A DNA stretch of 64,000 nucleotides from Paenibacillus sp. V4I3. GTDB lineage: Bacteria; Bacillota; Bacilli; Paenibacillales; NBRC-103111. The stretch covers positions 7,414,501-7,478,500 of the forward strand of contig NZ_JAUSZA010000001.1 of the NCBI RefSeq assembly GCF_030817215.1, written 5' to 3'. Below the pieces are notes generated by a model. It ran no database searches. It saw nothing but the letters and a program-made list of their open reading frames with translations, and had not been told where the DNA came from. The translations under genes were made by a program, and so were the position numbers. Shown here piece after piece: positions 42,945 to 51,812 of the stretch; within the stretch, counting starts at the first letter, position 1; each line of letters opens with the position of its first letter.

Positions 42945-43838
42945 TTAGTCATTTCCATAATCGGGTTCATAATCAGGTTCAATAGTGATTGTTTTCTCAA
43001 ATGTATGATCTATGCCAGCGGCGGTTACCTCGTCCAAACTATTCAGTTTCAAATCGCAAACCCTACACTTTAATGACGTGATTTCATATTGATTATCCTG
43101 ATATGTTATCCAAGGCTCCTCCTTGTCGATATATTCTGATCCTTCATCTAAAATTTCTCCGTATATTACTGCGTGTCCACCGCAAGAAGGGCATGTAATA
43201 GTTTCCTGATCATCATCTGTGAGTACAGGGATCACTTTCAACATATCACGAGGAACTGGCCCTTCGTATTTTTGCCTCACTTCTGTACGATGTCTTTGAA
43301 TTCGAGCTTCAATTAGCGCCTTCAAACTAACGGACCTAGCTTGAATAATCTCTTCTGCCGCTCTTGCTTCTCTTGGTCCGAGCAGATCACTTAACGATTT
43401 GTTTTGAAACTCAAGAAGCATTTTGCATACATCCCAAAACTTCGGCAACCAGTGGTCCATATTCATTCCTACAAAAGGAAGTGCTCCAGAATGCAATTCC
43501 TCATTTCTGTGATTTGCTAGCGTCATACAAAATTTCTTTGTATCAGCATCAAAACGCGAAACATTTACTAAGTTTTGAAGGCGTTCAAAAACTGTTTTTG
43601 CTGTAATTGTCTTAAAATCCACACTCTGAGACTCGTTAATGGCAACCAAGAATCCATTTGGAGTGTTGGGATCAACAATCAATGACGGGTGCTTATATGT
43701 TAATGCAGCCTTTCCTAAGAGTTCCAAAGAAAGAGATGCCCAGAGTTGGAACTCTGAAAAATCGCCTTCGTCACGTCTGCTAATTGCTTTTCCTATGAAT
43801 AATTTGGATTTGTTCCATAAAGATTCGTAGTCTATCAT
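42945..43838 (-). CDS. HEPN protein with C-terminal zinc ribbon
   Basis: 297 residues. The N-terminal helical domain has RRDEGDFSEFQLWASLSLEL, a HEPN-type first helix, and HRNEELHSG near residue 111, a perfect RNxxxH motif. A charged coiled segment follows, then CPSCGG (near 217) and CRVCD (near 262), a split zinc ribbon. HEPN with RNxxxH suggests an RNase toxin; the ribbon may sense or bind nucleic acid. GGGAGG site. It starts 17 bases after the oxygenase stop, so the two form an operon. Confidence 0.75.
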   Translation of the reverse strand: MIDYESLWNKSKLFIGKAISRRDEGDFSEFQLWASLSLELLGKAALTYKHPSLIVDPNTPNGFLVAINESQSVDFKTITAKTVFERLQNLVNVSRFDADTKKFCMTLANHRNEELHSGALPFVGMNMDHWLPKFWDVCKMLLEFQNKSLSDLLGPREARAAEEIIQARSVSLKALIEARIQRHRTEVRQKYEGPVPRDMLKVIPVLTDDDQETITCPSCGGHAVIYGEILDEGSEYIDKEEPWITYQDNQYEITSLKCRVCDLKLNSLDEVTAAGIDHTFEKTITIEPDYEPDYGND

Positions 43839-43855
43839 AATGGCCTCCCTATTTC

Positions 43856-44521
43856 TTATAGTATTGTAACTCTTTCTATAACCCTAACTGCTTTGGCGCT
43901 TGAATTAGCTACACCTCGTCCATGCAAACAGCGCCAATTATCTATGATCAATATATCGCCTTGAGACCAGTTTATTATTTCCAATTTAACTTTAGAGATC
44001 GATTCATTAAGCTCGTTCATTGTAACAGATGCTTCCTTATTCGTTGGGCGCATGCAACTTGAATCGAACCTGATCCATTTCTTTCTGTGAATATTGCTAT
44101 ACCCACGTAATGTAGCCAAGAAACTATGCCGACTATTTGCAATGGTGTATAAACATCTATCCAGTCGCTCTTCAAGATCTTGAGAAAACCCTATTTTACC
44201 AAGATCCAATAGAGTTGTTGGCTGGACTTCACCTTCAATTTGTTTTGCATGTAAAAGAACATACCTTGCTGGAATTTTTATGTAAGCAGTATCAGTATGT
44301 AACGGAAATTGCCCTACTCCATATACTGCACTCAATGACCTTGGTTTTGCTTTATTCGCATCCATAGGCACTAATATATCTATAAGAGTACTATTTAACC
44401 TCGATGGTATTGGCTCACCCAAATCAAGTGCTAGTTGTAGTAGGTTATCCTGGTTAATTAATTTCTTTGTACTTACGAATATCCATCCGTTATCGCGCAA
44501 TTTGTTTAAGTTAATATCCAT
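43856..44521 (-). CDS. TauD/TfdA-type Fe(II)/2-oxoglutarate oxygenase-like protein
   Basis: 221 residues, a compact version of the double-stranded beta-helix. It has the metal facial triad: PLHTDTAY (His and Asp, near 94) and CLHGRG (distal His, near 200), and the 2-oxoglutarate Arg in VRVIERV. All key residues are present, so it may be active. The family hydroxylates small molecules, but this one is shorter than TauD. Together with the HEPN-zinc gene it forms an unusual two-gene unit. Confidence 0.8.
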   Translation of the reverse strand: MDINLNKLRDNGWIFVSTKKLINQDNLLQLALDLGEPIPSRLNSTLIDILVPMDANKAKPRSLSAVYGVGQFPLHTDTAYIKIPARYVLLHAKQIEGEVQPTTLLDLGKIGFSQDLEERLDRCLYTIANSRHSFLATLRGYSNIHRKKWIRFDSSCMRPTNKEASVTMNELNESISKVKLEIINWSQGDILIIDNWRCLHGRGVANSSAKAVRVIERVTIL

Positions 44522-44642
44522 ACTACACGCCCCATAGAAAATTTAGTTTGCTTCTACTCCATTTGAAAAGTTTTTATCAAGCCGGCCATCAAACACTAAA
44601 CCACTTTTACCAGTTTTACTTATTTGCTAAAATAAGAATCTA

Positions 44643-44927
44643 TCAACAAATTCTCCGAATTATGCTTGCTACTATGTGGCGAATAATACAGGTAAACTTG
44701 AGAGGTACCCATGCTTCTTTGTCGACACTAAATTTGATATCCCGGTTAATATATGCCTGAATAATCTCAATGTAAGTTCCTGCATATATACCAGTGGCAA
44801 AGGTTATGGTGGCACCTCCAATAATTGTAATAGAAATAATAATTTCTTTCACTTTGTCAATACCCCTATTTACATAATATTCCACAATAAATATTCGACA
44901 TGATTCGCGATATTCCTTGTCCTGCAC
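44643..44927 (-). CDS. Possible small membrane protein
   Basis: 94 residues with one hydrophobic segment (IIISITIIGGATITFATGIYAG). GTG start with no clear ribosome site, so it may not be a gene. It would be the first gene of the defence block. Confidence 0.3.
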   Translation of the reverse strand: MQDKEYRESCRIFIVEYYVNRGIDKVKEIIISITIIGGATITFATGIYAGTYIEIIQAYINRDIKFSVDKEAWVPLKFTCIIRHIVASIIRRIC

Positions 44928-45436
44928 AGTTGGAGTGGATTACTACAAAGAGACTCTCAGCAACGGGCTAAGGGTATCAGTTCTTAAGACAAGGCATTCC
45001 GCGCTTTGCCCTTTAGCTTAATAAAAGCAAGGATCAGTTATTGTGATATATCTACTACTCTTTATTTTTTCAACTATCAATTTCATTTTCCTTTCCTGTG
45101 ATCGGATAGGTACGTACTATCTCTACAATCACTTTCAAACAGCTACTGGATAGATCAGCATCATAAAAATACCCTTCTATGTATTTAAGCATCTATGAAT
45201 ACATTTATTTTTACAATAACGAGCGTTTGCAGGCAAAATTAAACGGCCTTTAGTCCAATTGAATTCAGGACCAAGGCCGCCTAACTATTTTTATTATTTG
45301 TACTGTCTACTTGACGGGGGGCAGTTCATGGTCGGGCTGCCGCGGTGTCTTTATTAAATTATAGGTTTCCTTAAATTAATCATCTAACTAACAACTCCCC
45401 TAAAAGCAAAATAAGGTGAAAGTTCACAAAAGTAAA
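44928..45436. other. Transposon right-end gap with terminator and attC remnant
   Basis: No gene seen. A hairpin terminator lies at 45244-45279 (CGGCCTT..GTCC / GGAC..AAGGCCG). At 45007-45030 TTTGCCCTTTAGCTTAATAA resembles the left half of the cassette repeat, and CAGTTCATGGTCGGGCTGCC near 45325 resembles its arm. These suggest decayed cassette sites near the right end. Confidence 0.5.
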
Positions 45437-45508
45437 CATTCACTAACGATCTCTATTTTCCACTAACGAACTTTATTTTCCACTAACGATCTTTATTTTC
45501 CTTGATCA
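45437..45508. repeat. Transposon right end: three abutting TnsB-type sites
   Basis: CACTAACGATCTCTATTTTC, CACTAACGAACTTTATTTTC and CACTAACGATCTTTATTTTC run head-to-tail at 45441-45500. They are followed by the terminal bases CTTGATCA. They are the reverse complement of the left-end sites. Confidence 0.92.
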
Positions 45509-45513
45509 AAGAT
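45509..45513. repeat. Right copy of target duplication (AAGAT)
   Basis: AAGAT directly after the right terminus, identical to 6222-6226. Confidence 0.85.
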
Positions 45514-45615
45514 TAAAAACCAGGCTGCGTTTTGCTTTGAATACATTTACAATAAAAGTAAAAAGTGATATCATATAAATATCAAAAAGATATAATTTGA
45601 AGGGGTGTTGCAGGA

Positions 45616-46455
45616 ATGAAAGAAACGAATGCTTGGTCGTTGAACGGTTTTCTCGGTTTATTGTTATTTATTATCGGCGGTGGGATTGGCGTTTTCCTTC
45701 TTACGCAAGAACGAATTGTGTTGGGTATCATCCTTATTATTCTAGGGCTGATATTCGTCTCGACGATCACTGCGGTTAATCCGAATGAAGCTTCAGTCAT
45801 CACTTTCTTCGGCAGTTACTTGGGTACAATTCGTAAGAGCGGCCTATGGCTCATTGTCCCTTTTTCAAGCAGAAAGAAAATTTCATTGCGGGTGCGTAAT
45901 TTTAACAGTGTGAAACTAAAAGTAAACGATATTGAAGGAAATCCTATCGAGATTGCGGCTGTCATCGTGTTTAAAGTAGTCGATACCTACAAGGCCCTCT
46001 TTGATGTGGACAGCTACGAAAAGTTCGTTGAAATTCAAAGTGAAACGGCGCTGCGTCATGTCGCCAGCAAATATCCTTATGACCGTTTTGAAAGCGAAGG
46101 CTACTCACTTAGAGGCAATGCAGATGAAGTTGCCGCTGAGCTTAGCCTAGAACTGCAGCAGCGTCTGTCAGTAGCAGGTGTAGAGGTCATCGAATCCCGC
46201 CTGACCCACCTTGCTTATTCGACTGAAATTGCCAGTGCCATGCTTCAACGACAGCAGGCTTCTGCTATTTTATCCGCTCGCCAAATTATTGTTGATGGCG
46301 CTGTGGGTATGGTTCAGATGGCTATCTCTCGGTTGGAGTCCGAGGGTTTGCACCTAGACGAGGAAAGAAAGGCGGCTATGATTAACAATCTGCTTGTTGC
46401 GATTGTATCGGACCGCTCAGCGAGCCCGGTCATTAATACCGGTTCGTTGTACTAA
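45616..46455 (+). CDS. SPFH-domain (slipin/prohibitin-like) membrane protein
   Basis: 279 residues. Two N-terminal membrane segments (residues 12-55), then the SPFH/band-7 domain (VNPNEASVITFFGSYLGTIRKSG; LKVNDIEGNPIEIAAVIVFKV). A helical tail contains ERQ-type repeats (MLQRQQASAILSARQ). Such scaffolds organise membrane microdomains. It lies 103 bases from the transposon right end, and 13 bases before the Arc-like gene. GGGGTG ribosome site. It was the neighbour of the thioredoxin gene before insertion. Confidence 0.88.
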   Translation: MKETNAWSLNGFLGLLLFIIGGGIGVFLLTQERIVLGIILIILGLIFVSTITAVNPNEASVITFFGSYLGTIRKSGLWLIVPFSSRKKISLRVRNFNSVKLKVNDIEGNPIEIAAVIVFKVVDTYKALFDVDSYEKFVEIQSETALRHVASKYPYDRFESEGYSLRGNADEVAAELSLELQQRLSVAGVEVIESRLTHLAYSTEIASAMLQRQQASAILSARQIIVDGAVGMVQMAISRLESEGLHLDEERKAAMINNLLVAIVSDRSASPVINTGSLY

Positions 46456-46468
46456 CGGGACCAGAGCT

Positions 46469-46660
46469 ATGGCTCCTAAGAAAAATTTCCCGCTCCGACT
46501 TGATCCTAAGCTGTACGAGGCTTTGGAGCGTTGGGCGGAGGATGAATTCCGCAGTGTGAACGGTCATATCGAGTATTTGCTGCGTGAAGCTCTTCATCGA
46601 AATGGACGTGTGACTAAACCCGGAACAGAGCAAACCATTTCTGAAAAGACGGATGAGTGA
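46469..46660 (+). CDS. Small Arc/ribbon-helix-helix-like protein
   Basis: 63 residues. KNFPLRLDPKLYEALERWAE and SVNGHIEYLLREAL form the strand-helix-helix pattern of Arc-type DNA-binding proteins. Start ATG 46469 is the first plausible one, 13 bases after the SPFH stop. Probably co-transcribed with the SPFH gene. DNA target unknown. A good hairpin terminator follows. Confidence 0.78.
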   Translation: MAPKKNFPLRLDPKLYEALERWAEDEFRSVNGHIEYLLREALHRNGRVTKPGTEQTISEKTDE

Positions 46661-46671
46661 TTTCTACTATG

Positions 46672-46702
46672 ACCTTGCGATGAACCCTCGCAAGGTTTTT
46701 CT
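46672..46702 (+). terminator. Terminator of the SPFH operon
   Basis: ACCTTGCGA / TCGCAAGGT 9-base stem and T run. Confidence 0.87.
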
Positions 46703-46779
46703 ATTTATAAGTTTCTAGATATCGACTTCCCGAAAAAAACAGGACATGAAAGATCGCTCTTATTATGAGCGGCATAAGG

Positions 46780-46990
46780 AATTCGCTTGCTTATCCGAGT
46801 AGTGTTGTATTTTGTACAACTTTTGGTAAGCTAATCCACGTTTTCCACTCAATTGTTGCAGTAAATACAACAATTCCAGCTGAAAGTAGCTCTATTGCAC
46901 ATAAAAAGGCTAAATTGTTGTATAACATACAACAATCCTTAGCTTTTTAAGAAGAAATCAAGGAAATTGTTGTACGCTGTACAACTTACC
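46780..46990. repeat. Dispersed repeat, copy A (TTGTACAAC-rich)
   Basis: Starts TTCGCTTGCTTATCCGAGTA, then TTGTACAAC, GGTAAGCTAATCC and several TTGTTGTA/TACAACAA elements able to form hairpins. A related block lies at 57095-57340. Noncoding; looks like a mobile-type intergenic repeat. Confidence 0.6.
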
Positions 46991-47028
46991 TACCCCCTAA
47001 CCCGAAAAAATAACTTTTTATAATGAAA

Positions 47029-47056
47029 AAAAGGGACCTTGCGGCCCCTTTTTCAT
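47029..47056. terminator. Terminator between repeat A and the 47081 gene
   Basis: AAAGGGACC / GGCCCCTTT stem with T run; serves the leftward operon. Confidence 0.8.
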
Positions 47057-47080
47057 CATTTCCAGTCTTTCACAACTGCA

Positions 47081-48310
47081 CTACTTAATTGATAAATGAT
47101 CAATCATTAAATTTCTTATTTCTAAATTATCTTTACGCTCGATTACCCCTTGGTAAACCATTTTCCCTGTTTCCAGTTCGGCAACAGCTACTCCTGGATT
47201 TCCCTTCCCAGACATGTACATGTATATTCGGTTATTTACAATTTGGAGCATACCCGTTCTTCTCCATTCTTTTTGCACGTCCTGGAGAGCAAGTTTGACG
47301 TCACTCTTTACTACATTTCCATTTAAATCATAACGAAGGACTTGCGATTCGCCAGAGTCTGACAATTTCGTAATGTATAGTTCACCGCCAACCTGGCGAA
47401 TCGTCAGCTCATCTGTTTTCGCATTCAGTAACAGATTACGCATGGGCTCGTTTTGAATCCTCGTCAATTGACCGTTCCATATATCGTAAACAAGGATCTC
47501 ACGGTTCACTATCTCTTTGCTTCTTAATTCTACTGTGTCCTCTTCGGCATCATCTTTATAAGTGATCCTATCAAAAATAGCATAACGATTTGCCTTGATT
47601 TGATCGCTTGACCACACATTCGTTGTACTCGTCCTCAACCTATTATCTGGAGAGGCTGCAGGTTCAATCAATTGGTGATCAACAACACTTCTTTTGTCGA
47701 GATCAAGTGTATACAAATGGTATTCAGCATCCTTATACAGTCGCGGATTTGTCTCTGTTCGATGCTGATAAGCAACGAGTAATTTCATCGTCTGCTCTTT
47801 TACTTGCACATCCGCTATGCTGATAAACTCATTTTTGTCCTTCTTCAATTTCACCTGGAAATCCGCACTTTTCTTCTTCTTTCCTTTATCATATAGAGCG
47901 ATATCAAGAATATCCGGTTGCCCTTTTTCTAGATCGAAATCTGATTCAGAACCTACGTAACCTATAACTTTTTCATCTTCAAAAAATGCATTTACATTCC
48001 GCTTTCCTCTCATGAAAGAACGATGTTCTGGGAGTAATCCCCCTAATTCCTCCAGGTAATAATAGGACGAATCTAACTTTTGCCAGTACGACTGATGTTC
48101 GTCTGAATAGTCACTCCCTGTCGTTTGAATCGTGATTGGATCCGTTTCATATTGACCTTGAATAGCTATGTGTGATCCTTCCTGCTCCTGACCTGCCAGC
48201 GTTTTGAGATAATAATCAGGCTTGTGATCTTCGGAAGCGGTGGCGTAATATATACTAATTGACAATGCAGTAAATGGAATAAGCAAAGCAAGTATCCAGT
48301 AACGCTTCAT
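47081..48310 (-). CDS. Unknown membrane-anchored protein in ABC operon
   Basis: 409 residues. N-terminal hydrophobic segment (YWILALLIPFTALSISIYYA), then a beta-rich extracytoplasmic part with repeated patterns like a propeller (YDLNGNVVKSDVKLALQDVQ). AGGAGG site. The last gene of the GntR-ABC operon, so it could be a sensor or accessory component of the transporter, as in other bacillar ytr-like operons. Confidence 0.7.
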   Translation of the reverse strand: MKRYWILALLIPFTALSISIYYATASEDHKPDYYLKTLAGQEQEGSHIAIQGQYETDPITIQTTGSDYSDEHQSYWQKLDSSYYYLEELGGLLPEHRSFMRGKRNVNAFFEDEKVIGYVGSESDFDLEKGQPDILDIALYDKGKKKKSADFQVKLKKDKNEFISIADVQVKEQTMKLLVAYQHRTETNPRLYKDAEYHLYTLDLDKRSVVDHQLIEPAASPDNRLRTSTTNVWSSDQIKANRYAIFDRITYKDDAEEDTVELRSKEIVNREILVYDIWNGQLTRIQNEPMRNLLLNAKTDELTIRQVGGELYITKLSDSGESQVLRYDLNGNVVKSDVKLALQDVQKEWRRTGMLQIVNNRIYMYMSGKGNPGVAVAELETGKMVYQGVIERKDNLEIRNLMIDHLSIK

Positions 48311-48321
48311 GGCGCACCTCC

Positions 48322-49155
48322 TTAAATGGTCACTTTTTTACGTAATAAGTAGGAACTGAACCACAAAGAAAGACCTGTGATGCAGATACCAATGATAATT
48401 TGCAAAAGGAGAACCTCACTAGGGAATAGGTAATTCCTAACCCACACTTCAGCAATGATGACGGGCAATAAAATGAGAAGCAATGCTGCGACACTATAGA
48501 GGATGCCTGCCGCGATTCCTTTGTATCGAAAGCTGCGTTCTAGTAAAATCGCCGTAAACAGGACGACCACGCCCATCGCACCTGCTCCGTAATATAGGAC
48601 AAATTCAATAAAATATTTAGGAGCAAGCATTTTTAATAGAGGATGATGATGGATGAGTTCCGGGATGGGCACGTCTTGTCTGAATTCACCTGGAATCATA
48701 GCATCGAATACTGAAATGTGAATGGGAACCAGCATGAGCTGAAAAGCAATAAGCCCCAATACGAACAGGACAATGGTGCTTAGCTTGGCCAGATACACAT
48801 TCATCCTCGAAGTGGGTAGCATAAGAAGCCTATAGGCAAACGTACTTTTACCGAACCACTCCTTGTACCAGATCAGAAAAATATATAAGAGCAGCGACGC
48901 TGCGCACAAACTAATTGACCCTTCAATCCATATAGAACTGTAGCCGTTCGTGATACTGGTCTTACCGTACTGCGCTGCATACTGGACAGCCGAAATCGAA
49001 TTCCTATCCATCATTTCTTCCGCTCTATTCATGTAGCTATTCGCCTCTAACCATATGCCGAAAAATTGCGAAAACAGCGTAATTACCAATAATGCACCAT
49101 AAAATTTGCTAAATCGGACGATTTCCCAATTCAGCAGTTTACCATAACGATTCAT
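48322..49155 (-). CDS. ABC transporter permease
   Basis: 277 residues with about six membrane segments (near 18-35, 70-92, 105-128, 170-195, 205-225, 245-265). Its ATG overlaps the ATPase stop by 4 bases. It resembles ABC-2-type permeases of bacillar cell-envelope/antibiotic stress transporters. Substrate unknown. Confidence 0.85.
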   Translation of the reverse strand: MNRYGKLLNWEIVRFSKFYGALLVITLFSQFFGIWLEANSYMNRAEEMMDRNSISAVQYAAQYGKTSITNGYSSIWIEGSISLCAASLLLYIFLIWYKEWFGKSTFAYRLLMLPTSRMNVYLAKLSTIVLFVLGLIAFQLMLVPIHISVFDAMIPGEFRQDVPIPELIHHHPLLKMLAPKYFIEFVLYYGAGAMGVVVLFTAILLERSFRYKGIAAGILYSVAALLLILLPVIIAEVWVRNYLFPSEVLLLQIIIGICITGLSLWFSSYLLRKKVTI

Positions 49156-49841
49156 GCCAGATACACCTCTCTCATGACATCTACAACAGACTTGCCTTCC
49201 TTGAAACGCATCTCCTCCGCATAAAACTGCTTCATCACTCGGCCCTGATCGAGCAGAACGACCTTATCAATCAAATGCTCGATATCGTGGATTTCATGTG
49301 TCGTTATCAGGACTCCGCGGTCCTCGACGAGATGGCTGGTGAAGACGTCCGTGATCTGCTCCCTGCTGAAAATGTCTATCCCAGAAAAAGGCTCGTCCAT
49401 GAGTAGATAGTCAGCATCGAGCGATAGACCAAGCAGTAAATTGGCTTTAGCCGAATTCCCTTTGGATAAGCTGCCTATCCGATCTTCTGCTTTAAGCTTA
49501 AAAAAAGTTAGAAGCTCCTGCGCTCGTTTACTATTCCAATTCGAATAGAAATCCTGCATAAACTGCATCGCCTCTGCAATTCTCAAATGGGTAGGCATGG
49601 TCAAAGTATCAGGAATAAATACAACCTTCTCGTACGTGTGTTTATCTAAAAGCTGACTGTCAATCTGAATCTGACCGCCATTTATAGGTGTTAACCCCAT
49701 GATGGATTTCAAAATGGTCGATTTACCGACGCCATTTATGCCAATAAGACAAGTGATTTGGCCTTTCTCAGCCGTGAATGAAACTTCATCCAGCACTCTT
49801 CTCCTGCCGTATTTCTTAACGATCTTATCTACTTCGATCAT
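49152..49841 (-). CDS. ABC transporter ATP-binding protein
   Basis: 229 residues. Walker A GINGVGKST (near 34), signature LSKGNSAKA (LSGGQ-like, degenerate), Walker B YLLMDEPFSGID and the His of TTHEIHD. Energises the permease at 48322. Strong AAGGAGG site. Lies downstream of the GntR regulator. Confidence 0.92.
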   Translation of the reverse strand: MIEVDKIVKKYGRRRVLDEVSFTAEKGQITCLIGINGVGKSTILKSIMGLTPINGGQIQIDSQLLDKHTYEKVVFIPDTLTMPTHLRIAEAMQFMQDFYSNWNSKRAQELLTFFKLKAEDRIGSLSKGNSAKANLLLGLSLDADYLLMDEPFSGIDIFSREQITDVFTSHLVEDRGVLITTHEIHDIEHLIDKVVLLDQGRVMKQFYAEEMRFKEGKSVVDVMREVYLA

Positions 49842-49895
49842 TTGTTGACCTCCTTCGAGTGATGCTTAACAAAAATTTCTTCGTAACATGCGGCA

Positions 49896-50273
49896 TTACC
49901 CTCTAGCACGCTCCGATTCATACTTCTCTTTCACAAAGCGAAGCAGTTCATCCGTTGGCAGCTCGATTTTCTTAATGGATTGGACGAATACTTCAACAGC
50001 CTCCTGTATGAGCTCTTCACGAATCGAATTCAAAATTCGTCCATCCGTCGTTATCCGGCTAGGGGAATTTCCTTCGGTTGTAATCAACTTCTGCTCCTCC
50101 ATCTCTTTGTAAGCTCTTTGTGCGGTATTGGGATTGATCTGGAGCAAGCCCGCCAATTCACGCCTAGACGGGATCTCCTGTCCTGAAGCTAGCTTGCCTG
50201 TGGCGATTTCTTCTTTAAAATACTTCACAACTTGCAGATAAACCGGATCGCGGTTGTTAAACGTAATGTTCAT
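49896..50273 (-). CDS. GntR-family (YtrA-type) regulator
   Basis: 125 residues. Winged helix with YLQVVKYFKEEIATGKLASGQ and RRELAGLLQINPNTAQRAYKEME, and the short C-terminal helix pair of the YtrA subfamily. It controls its own ABC operon in other bacilli, often in response to cell-wall antibiotics; here its operator is likely the palindrome at 50348. Not verified beyond sequence. Confidence 0.9.
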   Translation of the reverse strand: MNITFNNRDPVYLQVVKYFKEEIATGKLASGQEIPSRRELAGLLQINPNTAQRAYKEMEEQKLITTEGNSPSRITTDGRILNSIREELIQEAVEVFVQSIKKIELPTDELLRFVKEKYESERARG

Positions 50274-50347
50274 CTACCCATCTCCTATGTCCCTTCCTTA
50301 GTAAAACTGGATAAATTTAGTGTGTGTATTAACTGGTTCATACATCA

Positions 50348-50368
50348 TGAAGTGTACTATACACTTCA
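50348..50368. promoter_or_regulatory. Palindromic GntR/YtrA-type operator
   Basis: TGAAGTGTA-CTA-TACACTTCA, a perfect 9-base inverted repeat with 3-base spacer, upstream of the GntR gene. GTGTA...TACAC is the classic core for this subfamily. Confidence 0.8.
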
Positions 50369-50488
50369 TACACTTATTCTGTCAAGAGATAATTGGAAGC
50401 CATAGCCATAATTGGCCGCGTTCCCACATACCTGTAAGTGAATAAGCAAACACTAGAGGCAAGGATTCGTTGAAGGTCGGGGAGGTAA

Positions 50489-51796
50489 TTGGTGTTGGGA
50501 GGAACAGTTAAACCAAGAGGTAAGAACATGAAAGGTGTTCTAAGCAAAATGAGAGGACTGCCGAACGCAGTTGCACAGCTGTTCAAGCAGCAAGCATCGC
50601 TGCTTTTGCATTCCTCTGCTAAAATAGTTGGCCCTTTGGAGGAAATTCCTGTCACGACAGCATTCATAGGACGGCTGGAAAAGGGCTTAAAACATCAATT
50701 AGATCTGCAGCAAAGCGGTGTCGTAAGTTCTCTTCTCTCGACAGATGAGAGGGCGATTGTGCATCGAATTAAGGAACGAACCCAGCGGGAAAACCGAAAT
50801 AATGTGACACGAACTAACGCGTATTGGTCTTGTTATCAAGATAATCCGGAGCTTCACTGGGCACTGCTTGCCCATATGGTCTCACGCAACGGGGGCTGGT
50901 GCATGACCGATCTTCGTGGGGAGCTGCTGCCACATTTGATAAGCAATGAATTAGCCCAGCATCTATTTGCTTTTCTGGAACGAGCGAACGGTCTTATTTT
51001 TCAAGATGCTTATCCACAACTACTGCTTTATGGCGAAAGCAAGAAACGAAAGATCAGTTTGTTTCATCTCCTGCCGCATATGGACATCTCGTCCTGGATG
51101 GTCCCTGTTTGGAACGACTTCTGGACGAATCAAGAATCGGCCGCGCTAACGATTGCACTTATTGTTAATGAGCAAAACTACATCGAAAAACGAATCGTAA
51201 AGAATAAACAGATTCAGCAAAACGTGTTGAATACGCCTTTGTTCAAAACACAAGCATGGCTGCAATTGAATCAAATCGGGTTTCCCTTTTTTCCGGCTTC
51301 CAGCGAATCACAAGCACCTCAGATGCATCTGTCTGGACTTATACTCGAGAACTTCGCTAGCTTAACAGAACGCATCGAATTCGGTAAAAGCTTGTATGCG
51401 ATACTTTTCGGAGTACCGGAAGTACTACAAGGCGTGCTTAGATTTGCGGCCACAACTCCCCACACTGGCTCACGTTCCGATTACTGGCCTCACCTGTTTG
51501 CCCAAATAAGAAAAACCCCTCCCGATATGAAATATCAGGAGAGGCTGGATGGCAGCGCCCTTAAGAAAGGGACACAGCCGTTTTATAGTCCTAAGCTTAC
51601 GTCGGTATGGCCTGACAGGAGCTTGGCTCCTGTAGAGCCCGGTGACTGGTTCACGAGTGTGAAGGAGCCACTTGTGCATATGCGCTCCATTCCTGTACCG
51701 ATTCCTTATGATTTAACGAAAGAAGTGTACTTTGGTTTAAGCAAGATCGAGTTAGGCATTGTAGCTGCCCAAGCGATTAAGAAGGTGATCCGGTGA
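50489..51796 (+). CDS. DUF2515-family protein (YppC-like)
   Basis: About 435 residues. YppC-like family recognised by RIKERTQRENRNNVTRTNAYW and the later LLAHMVSRNGGWCMTDLRG. It is helical, soluble and of unknown function, found in bacilli. Start is uncertain: TTG/GTG 50489-50492 after GGGGAGGT or ATG 50528 after AGAGG. Divergent from the GntR operon. Confidence 0.8.
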   Translation: MVLGGTVKPRGKNMKGVLSKMRGLPNAVAQLFKQQASLLLHSSAKIVGPLEEIPVTTAFIGRLEKGLKHQLDLQQSGVVSSLLSTDERAIVHRIKERTQRENRNNVTRTNAYWSCYQDNPELHWALLAHMVSRNGGWCMTDLRGELLPHLISNELAQHLFAFLERANGLIFQDAYPQLLLYGESKKRKISLFHLLPHMDISSWMVPVWNDFWTNQESAALTIALIVNEQNYIEKRIVKNKQIQQNVLNTPLFKTQAWLQLNQIGFPFFPASSESQAPQMHLSGLILENFASLTERIEFGKSLYAILFGVPEVLQGVLRFAATTPHTGSRSDYWPHLFAQIRKTPPDMKYQERLDGSALKKGTQPFYSPKLTSVWPDRSLAPVEPGDWFTSVKEPLVHMRSIPVPIPYDLTKEVYFGLSKIELGIVAAQAIKKVIR

Positions 51797-51812
51797 ATCA
51801 GCTTGGCTATGG

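Larger units (their letters stand above)
6227..45508. mobile_element. Complete Tn7-like transposon, 39.3 kb
   Basis: Bounded by inverted ends that both begin TGAT and agree at 23 of the first 28 positions. It is flanked by AAGAT on both sides. Three TnsB-type sites (core AATAAAG-TTCGTTAG) lie spaced at the left end and three abut at the right, the same asymmetry as Tn7 itself. It contains tnsA, tnsB, tnsC, two TniQ genes, an XRE regulator, a tyrosine recombinase, an integron-like cassette array, an IS110 element and a defence-like gene block. Unlike classical Tn7 (TGT...ACA), the termini are TGA...TCA. The insertion lies between divergent thioredoxin and SPFH genes, not beside glmS. Confidence 0.93.

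Noticed and set aside
45441-45500. Three 20-bp direct repeats that could look like a short CRISPR
   Set aside because: They abut with no spacers and match the left transposon end inverted, so they are TnsB sites.
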